Below are positions 21,150 to 32,699 of a stretch of DNA of 64,000 nucleotides, in pieces. The notes under the pieces were generated by a model. The model did not search any database, was not told the DNA's origin, and saw only the letters and a program-made list of their open reading frames with translations. Each line of letters begins with the position of its first letter. Within the stretch, counting starts at the first letter, position 1. The position numbers and the translations under genes are program-made. This DNA comes from Nymphaea colorata (Eukaryota > Streptophyta > Magnoliopsida > Nymphaeales > Nymphaeaceae), in assembly GCF_008831285.2 (NCBI RefSeq), contig NC_045147.1, positions 12,279,427-12,343,426 on the forward strand, given 5' to 3'.

Positions 21150-24100
21150 TATTTATTTTAATGGCTCAAATTCTATCCCTTTACTTGATAATTCAAATTA
21201 TGTTGAATTGAAAGAGAATGTTGTGTTTACATTGGGATATATAGATCTAGATATGGCTTTGAGGCGACCTGAGCCACCACCTCATGATGTTGACTATTTT
21301 TGAATCTTTCTTGGTATTCTTTACTTTGACCTCTTTACCAGCTGAACATACTCCTTTTAAGATTAGTTACAACACACATAATACTGAATGGACATTGAAT
21401 GAATTGATGTCTAAGTGTGTTGAAGAGGAGGAAAGAATGAAGGGTGAGAAGTTGCAAAGCGCACATATGGTTTCTCACTCTGGGGCTGGTAAAATTGGCA
21501 TAAAGAAAAGTTTAATGAAAAGGAGTGTCAAGAAAAAGTCAACAAGTCAAACTGCTTCTCAAACTGCGCAGGCTAACTTAGCTCATATAAAGTGTTTCTT
21601 TTGCAAGAAAAATGAGCATAAGAAGTCAGACTGCATCAAGTACAAGAATTGGTTAGATAAGAAAGATCATATGTCATTTGTTTCACTTGAAAGTAATATG
21701 TTACATTTTCCTATTAATAGCTGGTGGATTGACTCTGCTGCTACTGTGCATGTTGCCAATTCTTTACAGGACTTTCTGAGCAAAAAGGAACCAACTCTAC
21801 ATGAGAGGAGCATTTTCTCATGAAACAAAATACGCTCACATGTGAAGGTTGTAGGAGAATGCCAGATTAGGCTTGATACTTGCTTTGTTTTGGATCTTCA
21901 TGATGTTTTCTTTGTTCCATCATATAGTAGAAACTTAATTTATGTATCAAGACTAGACAAATTTGTTTTCTGCTTAAAGTTTAAGAATTCAAAGATGTTC
22001 ATTTATAAAGATCTTGTTGAAATTGGTTCTGCTATTTGTGTGATGGTTTATACAAGTTGAATGTGAAGATCTAATCTCCTGAATCTTTGGTTTCTAGTCA
22101 TTTTATAAGTGGCAATAAAAGTAGTACCATAAAAGATGATTCGTACATGCTATGGCACTGCCATTTGGGTCATATCTCTGAAAAGAAAATAAGGAGACTC
22201 ATAAATGAAGGGATCTTACGATCTCTTGATTTTACAAATAACGGCATATGTGTAGATTGCATAAAGGCAAAGCAAACTAACATATATAAAGAAGGTGCCG
22301 AGCGATGTACTGAAAGATTAGGAATTGTTCACAAAGATGTTTGTGGACCCTTCCCTCCTTGTTACACAGGCGAAAAGTATTTTGTCACATTTATTGATGA
22401 CTATTCTCGATATTTGTATCTCTACTTAATCTTCGAAAAATCCGACGTGTGTCAAGATTTCAAGGACTATAAGAAAGAAGTAGAGAAACAAACCGGTGAA
22501 GTTATCAAGATAGTCTGATCAGATAGAGGTGGTGAATATTATGGTAGGTTTACTGAGATGGGACAAAGGGAGAGACCACTAACATGATTTCTAAAGGAAG
22601 AAGGCATTGTGCATCAATACACTATCCCAGGCAGCACCTACCAAAATGGTGTTGCTGAAAGAAGAAATCGTACGCTTAAAGAAATGGTTCGAGCTATGTT
22701 AAATTATTCAACTCTCCCTCTAACCTTGTGGGGTGAAGCTCTCAGGACAACAGTGCATATCCAAAATAGGGTTCCTACTAAAGCTGTTCTCACAACTCCT
22801 TACGACTTGTGAACAGGTAGGAAACCTTCTCTCTCTTATATGCACATATGGGGATGTTCTGCTGAAGCTAAATTGTACAACCCCTACATAAAAGCCTTTG
22901 ATCCTAGAACCACCAGTGGTTTCTTTATAGGTTATCCAGAAAGATCGAAAGGCTATAAGTTTTATTGTCTATCTCATATACCACATATTGTGGAAACAGA
23001 TAAGGCTAAGTTTCTAGAAGATAGCTCGTTTGGGCTAAATGAATTACAAAACCTCAATTTTGAGGAAATACAGGATACTGAATGTAGACCTACTAAAGAG
23101 AATATTAATGTGTATGATTATATTGTCTCTCATGATGACATGAATGCAAATCATATAGGTAATGCATCAGATCCAGATGAGTTAAATATAGATCATACTG
23201 ATGAACACGATCAGGATGTAGACATATAAATTGAAAATGATCAATTATCTATTCGTAGATCTATAAGGGTCAGTAGATCTGCCATATCATTAGACTATGT
23301 GATATACCTACAAGAGCCTAGTGATTTCATAGATGTTGATGATGATCCTTTCACATTTATTGAAGCCGTTGAAAGCAAACAATACAGGCACTGGATTAAT
23401 GTCATGAAAGAAGAGCTTGACTCTATGGCTAAAAACCAGACATGGAGCCTTGTGTCGTTGCCTGAAGGAGTTAAACTTATAGGGTGTAAATGGGTCTATA
23501 AGACCAAGAGGGACTCTAAATCAACATAGAGAGATACAAGGCAAGATTGGTTACTAAAGGATTCACACAAATGGAGGGCATTGACTATAATGAGACATAT
23601 TTACCTGTCTCTGCTAAAGACTCAATGAGGATCGTCCTTGCATTTGTAGCTCATTTTGACTTAGAGCTACATCAGATGGATGTGAAAACGGCTTTCTTAA
23701 ATAGTGATTTGAATGAAGATGTATATATGGATCAACCTCAAGGGTTTTCTGAGAGTGGTAAAGATCATTTGGTTTGCAAGTTTAATAAAGTGATTTATGG
23801 ACTTAAACAAGCCTCACGTCAATAGTACTTAAATTTGCCGAAGTCATTACGACTTTTGGGTTTACAAAAATCATCATTGATCGATGTGCTTATCGTAAGA
23901 CATGTGGGAGTAAGTTCATAATTTTGACTTTATATGTGGATGACATTTTACTTGCTTCAAATGATCTTCAATTGTTAACAGAGACCAAACATTTTCTTGC
24001 ATCTCAATTTGAGATGAAGGACATGGGTGAGGCTTCATATGTTCTTGGCATTAAGATTCGTCGAGATAGATCTAAATGTATTTTAAGTCTCTCCCAATCA

Positions 24101-24913
24101 GCATACATCAATAAAGTACTTAAGAGATATGGGATGGAGAATTGTTCTCCTATTTCGGCACCCATAGCTAAAGGTGATAAATTGAGTCTAAATGATTGTC
24201 CAAATGACGAATTTGAAAAGGCACAAATGATCAACATTCCATATGCATCAGCGGTTGGCAGCTTGCAGTATGCGCAGATTTGCACTAGGCCTGATATTTC
24301 CTTTGCTATTGGGATGTTTGGTAGATTTCAATCTAATCCAGGCATGGCACATTGGAAGGCCGTAAAGAGAGTCATGCGATACTTACAAGGAACAAAAGAT
24401 TACATGTTGACATATCGCAAGGTGGACCATTTAGAAGTGATTGGCTATTCTGACGCTGATCTTGTAGGATGTACCGATAGTAGAAAGTCTACTACTGGTT
24501 TTGTTTTCCTTCTATCAAGAGGTGTCATCTCATGGGGGAGTAAAAAACAGACTGTGATTGCTGCTCACACCATGGAAGCAGAATTTATTGCATTATATAA
24601 GATTACATCGCAGGCAATTTGGATAAAGAATTTCATTTCACAGCTCAAGATAGTGGAAGCTATTGATAGACCACTTAAGGTTCACTGTGATAATGAAGTT
24701 GCAGTGTCTTTTTCCAACAACAACAAAAGTACTAATTCTTGTAAGCATATGGAACTTAAGTATTTTGTTGTTAAGGAAAGGACAGAGAGTCAACTAGTGT
24801 GTATTCAACACATTGAAACTACAGATATGGTTGCAGATTCTCTTACTAAAGCACTAACATCTGGTATGTTTTTTGAACATGTTAAGAGAATGGGTTTGTG
24901 TAGTTCAATGTAA
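21150..24913 (+). pseudogene. Copia element 2 gag-pol polyprotein, decayed
   Basis: Pieces in order: a short gag start (about 21150-21300) joined by an apparent deletion to the gag C-terminus; a zinc knuckle CFFCKKNEHKKSDC (about 21594-21635); the protease WWIDSAATVHVANS (about 21722-21763); the pre-integrase LWHCHLGH...CVDC (about 22150-22260); and the integrase core with VCGPF, FIDDYSRY, SDRGGEY and NGVAERRNRT (22338-22672). RT follows, with YVDDILLASND near 23933, and then a long open RT/RNase H frame of 329 codons ending SSM at 24913. Stops at about 22516, 22585, 22810, 23227, 23527 and 23823 break the chain, so it is inactive. Confidence 0.92.
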
Positions 24914-25114
24914 ACACAGTACTATACAAACATTTATGAATGTGATCACATACAGTTTGTTGATTATCATTAAGTTTGTTGTCAATTTATTTTGTATTCT
25001 CATTTGTTTATTGAGAAGTTTTGTAAGACAACAAAGGTGGGACCTTAGAATAGATTTTAAGGCTAATCCATTCATTTTGTTTACCCTTGATATCGACTTG
25101 GACTAGTGGGAGAT

Positions 25115-25510
25115 TGTTGGGGTTTACCCATCTGGATAGTCCAGCGTCGATACGGGTCCATATCTGTTTCGGACCTTTAAGTATAAATACTCGTGTCTTG
25201 TGATGGTGAGAGATACATTCAGTTTTTACCGTCTGGGTAATCGATCCCCTTAGCTATACGTGAATTGTCTGTCCCCATCATTGGGCTGCTATGGCTGAGG
25301 AGAGAAACCCACCACCGCTGCCGCTGCTACTTTCGTTGGGCAACGACTCTATGGGGATTGTAGCTGTTCTACCAACAGCTGCCGACATTCAGTCGGTGGT
25401 CGCCTCTACAGGTTCTACTTCCTCTCTATGAAACACATGGATCCATGAATTTCTTTCAATTTCTGCATTTTCTTTGGTACGCTATCTTGATTCATCGCAA
25501 AGCTCCTACA
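25115..25510 (+). repeat. 3' LTR of Copia element 2
   Basis: 396 bp, paired with 19068-19466. The matching short ORF (25291-25431) stays open despite a 3-bp indel. Confidence 0.93.
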
Positions 25511-26931
25511 AGATCCTCCAACGATTGAAAGCGATTGCATTTCAAGAACCCAAGGTCGTGCAAGCAAGGGTAGGGTTCTTGGTTCTGAGCAGGTAGAGCG
25601 TCAAACGAAAGGAAAATCAGAACCCTTAATCGAGTAAGAGGGTTTTGAAAGCTCATAACCCTCGCTAAAGAGGAGGAAAGAGAGAAAGATAAATGAGAAG
25701 AGGAATGTAAACAGCAGAAAACTTACCTTTAGTCTCACCCACTACCGCCGGTCATTGAATCACAGGGGTTGCCAATTGCCATGGATGCCATCATAGCCTT
25801 CAGTGGAGGATGAAGGAGAAAGGGTGAGGAGAGATGAAAGATAAGATGATAAGGAGGGTGGACGAGATAGGTGGGGAGAGAAAAAGAGAGGGAAAGATGA
25901 ATGACATTACAGTTAAAAGTAATGGATGAAGGAAGCGGGTGAAGAGAGAGAGAGAAAAAAAGGAACAAATGGAAACTCGTGACAGCAAGCAATGAAAGTA
26001 AAGAACAATGGAAAAACAATGACGGTCAAAAGGTATTTATCTACCCTGACTTCCATCACATCATTTGTCTTATTTTCTTCCTCAATCTTAGCATGTTTTA
26101 CTGACGACACAACGCTGTCGACAGAGATTTGGAGTTTACTGACATGTTTCCGTCGGTGTAGGTGAACGAATACGACGGTCTTCTTTACCATCACTGAAAG
26201 TTTCAACAACATCATTTACACTGACAGATAGTGTAAGCAGTCAATAATACTAATACTGACGGTTTTTCTTGTCTTACTGAAGTTGTCCTCCGGTCATAAT
26301 TGCAAAGATGATAGCAGCCATGCCAAGAAAACTTAAAAACTTGTTGTGCTTATATGTTCCAATATTGTGTACCATAATTTTGTAGGACTACTTGCACGAG
26401 TGTGAGACCGCTACTAACACGAGTGTGAGACCGCTACTGACCTATGTCACCAGAATGCGGGGTGCGGGTGCGGATGCGGGTGCCGGTGCAATACATCTCA
26501 AAAAATTACGGTGCGGAGGTGCGGCGCATCGAGGGTATTTATTATTATTATTAATTTTTTATTATTATTATATATTAATAATATCAAATTTGATATTATT
26601 AATGCACCCTATTGAAGATCTGGGTGCGGCCGTGGGAAGCGGGGAAGATGTTAATGGACCCTATTTTGTGAGCACGACTGGCACTATTCGGTTTTTAGAT
26701 AAAACAAGGAGCAGCGTATCCGGTTTTAGTTTCCACGTTTATGTGTAGTTCGTGAAACGTGACGGCTACCACCCATCGATTAGGCTGCCACATGTACGCC
26801 ACAGCTCCCATCGCCACCAATGATCTTCCAACAGTGAGAGGCAGAGGTAGTAAAGGCATTCACAGACACCAAGGGGGGAAGAGAAGAGGAGAAGGCGAGC
26901 AAGGAAGAGACGCAGGTAGGAGAGGGAAGTC
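25511..26931. other. Non-genic stretch between Copia element 2 and the HPPD fragment
   Basis: No supported gene. It includes several ACTGACGG/CTGACR motifs in both orientations (26045-26280), suggestive of subterminal repeats of a DNA transposon; G/C-rich GTGCGG repeats (26455-26530); and an ATT-rich tract with a perfect 30-base palindrome at 26574-26603. The last 150 bases are purine-rich and may be the 5' UTR of the HPPD fragment. Confidence 0.5.
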
Positions 26932-27057
26932 ATGGCCATCGGCAACGGGAAGGAGTTCAAGCTTGTGGGCTTCAAGAACTTCGTCCGGACGAACCCCCGA
27001 TCGGACCAGTTCGACGTCAAGCGGTTCCACCATGTCGAGTTAGTTATATCCATGTAA
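26932..27057 (+). pseudogene. 4-hydroxyphenylpyruvate dioxygenase (HPPD) 5' fragment
   Basis: From the ATG at 26932 the frame carries FKLVGFKNFVRTNPRSDQF and then DVKRFHHVE. This matches the start of plant HPPD, which converts 4-hydroxyphenylpyruvate to homogentisate for plastoquinone and tocopherol synthesis. Normal HPPD continues FWCGDAT; here homology stops after the Glu at about 27039, followed by TTAGTTATATCCATGTAATC. That stretch gives a stop at 27055-27057 and is repeated once more about 35 bases on. Only some 36 of more than 400 codons remain and no metal-binding residue is present, so it is a dead fragment. Copia element 3 begins 40 bases further on, but its other flank shows no HPPD continuation. 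Confidence 0.85.
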
Positions 27058-27097
27058 TCAAGACATTGGCAGCAGTTAGTTATATCCATGTAATCCC

Positions 27098-27466
27098 TGT
27101 TAAAAACAGAGGAGAAGTAAAGCAGTGGAAGCTTTCGGTGATTCTTCAGCCACGATTCAGCAGCAGCACCTGCAACAAAATAGAAGAGGAAAGGAAGAAG
27201 AAAGAGAAATTGATTTTGGGGGTTTGCTTCTGAGAGGCGCAGGTTGATTACTCAACCATCATCGGGTAGATGAATAGAAGCTGGGTTTTATATACCGCCT
27301 CTCAGGATTTCCCCAATCCCAGCTACGGTTATGGCATGGAGAGTTATGGTAAGAATGTAAACATCTACATTAAATTTGTAAACTTATTTCCCATTTTAAT
27401 TTTGTAACTGCAGAATCTTCTTTGCAGTTACAAAGGAAGGATAGGGCTCAGGGCCACTATCCAACA
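27098..27466 (-). repeat. 3' LTR of Copia element 3
   Basis: 369 bp. Differs from 31880-32250 at only a handful of sites by eye. Confidence 0.94.
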
Positions 27467-27627
27467 TCTCCCACTTGGCCATGAGACCACCAGTTTGCTT
27501 CCACTACATGTGGGTTTTCTTTTACTAAGTTACGAGGTTTTCCTTAATTGGTTTGTCCATCGTAACTTGAATTTTGCTCAAGGTTTGTAGCGAGGTTTTC
27601 TATTCAAGGTTCTTCCATCGCAACCTT

Positions 27628-30600
27628 TCAAATATATCTCAGCCCCATATGAGCTACATGCTTGGTAAACAAGTCTTCTGATATTCCTTTGGTCAGGGGA
27701 TCTAGTATCATATCATTGGTAGGCATGTATTCAACTGAGATTTCATTTTTCTCAATCATTTCATGGACATAATGGTATTTCACCATTATATGTTTACTCT
27801 TTGAGCTCATAGCTCCATTTTTCATAAGTGATATCGCTGTCTGATTATCACAATATAGTTGAACTGGTTCATGATCAAGATCTAATTTCAAGTCTTTCAA
27901 GAACCGATTTATCCAGACAGCAAATGTGGTGGCAACATTACATGCTACATATTCTGCTTCTTGTGTGTGTTGAGCAACACATCCTTGTTTCTTACAGGAC
28001 CAGGCTATTGCTCCACCTCCAAAGAGAAATACATATCCAGATGTGGATTTACTGTCATCTTTACAACCAGCAAAATCTGCATCGGTATAGCCAACAACAT
28101 TAAGCTCATTCGCTTGATAAGACAATTTCAGTCCTTTAGTTCCTTTTATATATCGAAAAATTCTTTTAACCGCTTGCCAGTGAGGCCAACCAGGATTACT
28201 TTGGTAACGACTCACAAGACCAACAGGAAAGCTTATGTCTGGTCTTGTACAAAGCATTAGATACATTAAACTACCAACAGCCTGTGCATAAGGAACATGC
28301 AATTTTTGTTGTTCTTCTCCAGGACAATCGCTCCTACTTAGATTTGCTCATTTAGCTATCGGAGTTCCAATTGGTTTGCAATCTTGCATTCGAAATTTCT
28401 TTAAGATATAATCAATATATCGTTCTTGGCTCAAACTCAGAATTCTCGAGTCTCTATCTCGAGTGATCTTTATTCCTAATATGTAGGAAGCTTCACCCAT
28501 ATCCTTCATTTCGAAGTTCTTATTCAACCAAGTCTTTGTTTTGGATATCATACTGTTATCGTTTCCAGTCAACAGAATACCATCGACATATAAAGATAGG
28601 ATACAGAAGAGACTCCCACTTTTCCAAACATATACACACTGGTCTAGTTGGTTTGCTATGTATCCAAGCTTTGTAATTGCTTTCTGAAAAGCAAACTACC
28701 ACTGTCTTGGAGACTGCTTCAATCCGTACAATGATTTATGTAGCTTGTACACTTTATCTTCATTTTCTCTGATGATATATCCCTGCGGTTGTGTCATGTG
28801 TATTGTTTCCTTTAATTCACCGTTCAAGAACGCAGTTTTCACATCCATCTGATGAATATCCAGGTCATAGAAGGCTGCGATAACCAAAATTATTCTGATT
28901 GATGCAAACTTTGCTACCGGAGAATAAGTTTATATGTAATCAATTCCTTCCTTTTGGGAAAAACCTTTCGCCACCAGCCTTGCTTTAAACTTTTCAATTG
29001 TTCTGTCAGCTTTATATTTTTTCTTTAGCACTCATTTGCACCCAATGGGTCTTCTATCCTTAGGAAGATCTACTAATTCTCAAACTTTATTCTTTTCTAT
29101 GGATTCGATTTCCTCATCCATAGCGTTCACCCAATCTGATGATTCATGCGAATTTATCGCATCATCATATGTCAGATTGTCAGACATTTCGTCAATATCT
29201 GTTAAACAGCATAGCTCCTCTGCAAGATATACATAATAATAACTCAAATATGAAGGTGGAGCTCTAGGTCTTTTACGACCTAACAAAGTCTGAGTTGATA
29301 AGGTATTTGGATCAATTGGTTCATTGCCTAACTGTTCCCCAGTCGGTTCGTTACCAGACTGTACACCAGACATTTCATGCTCAGTTGGTTCATTACCAAA
29401 CTGATCTCCAGTATGTTCATTACCAGACTGTATTTCAGAAATTTCATGCTCAGTTGGTTCATTACCAAACTGATCCCCAGTCTATTCTATCAGACTGTAC
29501 TACAGGCAATTCATGCTCAGTTGGTTCATTGTCAAACTAATCAACAGTCGGTTCATTACCAGACTGTTCTCCAGCCGGTTCATTGCCAGACTGATCCCCA
29601 GTCAGTTTATTGCCAGACTGATCATCTGAATAAATCAGATCCTCCAGTAGATCTTTATGATCTTCCACTGGATTATTGTCTTTGTCATTGAGTTCTTCAA
29701 GAAACTCTACATCTCTACTTTCTATGAGCCCCATAGTAGAGTGGTATAATCTGTGGCCTTTGGATCCTTTTGGATATCCAATAAACACACATCTTACTGA
29801 TCTGCTATCTAGTTTATCCATTTTTGGATTTAAAACTTTTACATGTGCTACAGATCCTCATCTCTTGAGATGTCTTAAGTTTGGTTTCACACCAGTCCAT
29901 CTCTTATAAGAAGTAGTTGGGACTGCCTAGATTTATAGTATACATGGCTGTTAACACAGCCTCTCCCCAAAAAACTTTGGGTAATTGTGCACCTGCCAAC
30001 ATGGATCTCACCATGTTCAAGAGGGTTCTGTTGCACCTCTCAGCAACACCATTCTGTTGCGGTGTCCTAAGCATTGTTCTTTGCCTATTAATTCCAAGGT
30101 CTTTGCAGTGTTCGAGGAATTCATTTGATGTATATTCACCTCCTCGATCATACCTTATAACCTTGATATTTTTCCCAAGTTGTCTCTCGACTTCAGATTT
30201 ATATTCTTTGAATTTTTTGAGTGCTTCTGACTTATATTTAATAAGATAAATATAACCAAATCTTGAGAAGTCGTCAATAAAGGTTATGAAGTATAACTTG
30301 CCACTATGTGTTTGGACTCTAAAAGGTCCACAAATATCGGTATGGATTATTTCCAATAAATCAGTGGCCCGAATTACTTCAGATGGAAATGGTTTTCTTG
30401 CCATCTTTCCATATAGACACGCTTCACATTTCGTGAAATCATTTACATTTATGTCAGGTATAATACCTTGTTGTGCTAGAGTCTTCATCTTATTGATGCT
30501 TACATGGCCTAATCTTTCATGCCATAGATTTGTACTCACATTCATTGCACAATCAATATAAGCAGAACTGGAAGATTTATTCATTTCATTGAGTTTGAAC

Positions 30601-31851
30601 ATACCATGTTCCTTAACATATTTTTCATCGAACATGGTCCTCCCATGTTTTCCCACTATAACTTTTCCTGGAACAAAACGAACTTCAAAACCCTTTCCAG
30701 TCAAAGCTGGGACTGACACTAAGTTCCTCCGTATGGATGGAACATACAAGACTTCAGTAAGAATGACGCTTGCACCCCCAACATTCAGTCGATATGTCCC
30801 AACTCCCATTACATCACAGTATGAGTTGTTACCCATATAAACTTTTTTGCATTCCTGGACTCAGGTTTTCCATACGAATCATGCCTTCTTTTGTCTTTGC
30901 AATGTGACGAGTAGCCCCCGAATCAACCCACCAACCAGTTAGATCTTCATCTGCAAACAAGCACTCTGACACAACACAAATGACTTCTTCATTGTAGTCC
31001 TCATGATCTTTTCCTTTGTTTTTGTTGTTTTGACTCTTGTTGTCCTTCTTGTTCGAGAATTTTGTCCTGCAGTTCTTTTTTATGTGTCCAAACTTCCCAC
31101 ATCTGTAGCATTTCACTACAGTTCCTTGAGTTCTTGGAGTTCCTGCAAAATTGTCTTTGAACTTGCCATCGCTTTTCTTTTTAAAATCTTTAGATCTTAT
31201 AGGCGCAAGATTTGTTGGTTTTTCTTGAACATTCATAAGTTATGCATCATTTTTCTTGATCAAATGTTCTTGCTGAATAGCTAATTGTATGGGGAGTTTC
31301 TCTAGAGTCAAAGTGTCAAACTGAAGACTCAACGCTGTGACAGCCATATCCCAAGAAGATGGTAAACTATTTAGAATGGTGTATATTTGCATGTTATCAG
31401 ATATTACATTTCCCACTACTGCTAGGTCCTTAGCCATGACCAACATTTTGTTAACATGGTCAACAACTCTATCTGATTCATTCATTTTATACGAGGTATA
31501 TTGTTCTAGCAACAATTGAACATGCATAGTAGTAGTGGTGTTGAATTTGGATGAAATACTATCTAACATATCTTTTGCTATTGGACAGTCTTCAAACACT
31601 CTGATCAGATCGTCTTCCATGAATGTTAACATGATGGTTTTGGCCATCAAGTCATCATTCTCAAAAGCCTCATATTCCTTCTTTTCCTCATCAGTAGGTT
31701 TGTCTCATAAAGTAGGAAAGGGTTTGTTGATCACATAAATCAGTCTTTCTAGAGTTAAGGCCAACATGATCCTACGTTTCCATGCATGAAAATTATTTCC
31801 AGTGAGTTTTTCAGTCTTAGCTAGTTCAGAGGCTCCCACTCTTGAAGTCAT
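27628..31851 (-). pseudogene. Copia element 3 gag-pol polyprotein, with stops
   Basis: The minus-strand start ATG is at 31851. Gag has a TGA soon after the start (near 31705), then an open stretch and a zinc knuckle CYRCGKFGHIKKNC (about 31067-31108). The protease is WWVDSGATRHIA (about 30897-30932). A 310-codon frame holds the pre-integrase zinc region LWHERLGH...CEAC and the integrase core FIDDFSRF, RYDRGGEY and NGVAERCNRT. A variable linker rich in SGNEP repeats follows, then RT (DVKTAFLNGEL near 28838), and a 224-codon RT/RNase H frame to 27628. Stops separate the integrase, linker and RT pieces. Presumed non-autonomous. Confidence 0.93.
29315..29625 (-). repeat. In-frame tandem repeat in the integrase-RT linker
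   Basis: Units of about 27 bases (with some longer ones) encode on the minus strand a repeated nine-residue SGNEPTGDQ-like motif. At least eight recognisable units occur between integrase and RT. Confidence 0.8.
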
Positions 31852-31867
31852 TTTTTGAAGAACCTGG

Positions 31868-31878
31868 CTCTGATACCA
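31868..31878 (-). other. Primer binding site of Copia element 3
   Basis: TGGTATCAGAG on the minus strand, one base from the 5' LTR, for initiator-Met tRNA. Confidence 0.9.
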
Positions 31879-31879
31879 C

Positions 31880-32250
31880 TGTTAAAAACAGAGAAGAAGT
31901 AAAGCAGCGGAAGCTTTCAGTGATTCTTCAGCCACGATTCAGCAGCAGCACCTGCGACAAAATAGAAGAGGAAAGGAAGAAGAAAGAGAGAAATTGATTT
32001 TGGGGGTTTGCTTCTAAGAGGCGCAGGTTGATTACTCAACCATCATCGGGTAGATGAACAGAAGTTGGGTTTTATAGACCGCCTCTCAGGATTTCCCCAA
32101 TCCCAGCTACGGTTATGGCATGGAGAGTTATGGTAAGAATGTAAACGAAAACATTAAATTTGTAAACTTATTTCCCATTTTAATTTCGTAACTGCAGAAT
32201 CTTCTTTGCATTTACAAAGGAAGGATAGGGCTCAGGGCCACTATCCAACA
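31880..32250 (-). repeat. 5' LTR of Copia element 3
   Basis: 371 bp, partner of 27098-27466. Confidence 0.94.
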
Positions 32251-32359
32251 ATTCCCATGTTCACTGGGGAGTAGGCTGACCTTCAAATCAGCAGCAAAGA
32301 CATCCTTTATAAGTTTCGTTAGATAATATGTAAGTCAAGCCTTTGCGAGCGCATGAGAG

Positions 32360-32514
32360 TGGCGGAGCCACATGGGCAGTTGCCCAAATTAGTCTTTTAA
32401 ATTTTTTTATTTTTAAATAAGTATCTTTAAACATTTATTTTTATAAATAAGTGTTTCATTAGACATGATTATTTTTAACGAGTGTCCGTCCAACCAATTT
32501 TTCTGGCTCCGCCA
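32360..32514. mobile_element. Small TIR element (GTGGCGGAGCCA family)
   Basis: About 155 bp between TGGCGGAGCCA and its inverted copy TGGCTCCGCCA, with an AT-rich middle. Related ends occur near 40642, 42594, 46963 and 55033. No coding capacity. The ends resemble known hAT-type MITEs. It is missing at the matching place downstream of copy A. Confidence 0.75.
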
Positions 32515-32699
32515 TATGAAGATTCTACTACTAAAACAAAAACGTCTTTCATCCACCATTTTCTGCATGCTCCATGAAACACCAAAGAAATATAATTTTC
32601 CAGGCCATCAAATGGTTGAAAAGTCATTCACCATGAAATTTTTTTCATCCCCATTTTAAAACTTAGAATAGCTTTTCTAGAACACGTTTCCATGAAGAC

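Larger units (their letters stand above)
19068..25510 (+). mobile_element. Copia LTR retrotransposon 2
   Basis: 6443 bp. LTRs of 399 bp (19068-19466) and 396 bp (25115-25510) start TGTTGGG and end CTCCTACA. A polypurine stretch TAGTGGGAGA precedes the 3' LTR. The coding region is in Copia order with many stops. The flanks AAATC and AGATC may be a degraded 5-bp target duplication. Unusually, no TGGTATCAGAG primer site follows the 5' LTR, and the first 2 kb of the interior are non-coding or GC-rich foreign-looking sequence. Confidence 0.92.
27098..32250 (-). mobile_element. Copia LTR retrotransposon 3 (minus strand)
   Basis: 5153 bp. LTRs 27098-27466 (369 bp) and 31880-32250 (371 bp) read TGTTGGATAG...TTTTTAACA on the minus strand. 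The PBS is at 31868-31878 and a polypurine tract (CCAAGTGGGAGA on the minus strand) lies just inside the 3' LTR. The flanks ATCCC and ATTCC may be a 5-bp target duplication with one change. The LTRs are very similar. This is the best preserved Copia element here, but it still carries stops. Confidence 0.95.

Noticed and set aside
25735-26215. Minus-strand ORFs of 94 and 100 codons
   Set aside because: Low-complexity Ser/Leu/Phe-rich translation of GA-rich sequence, with no recognisable motif.
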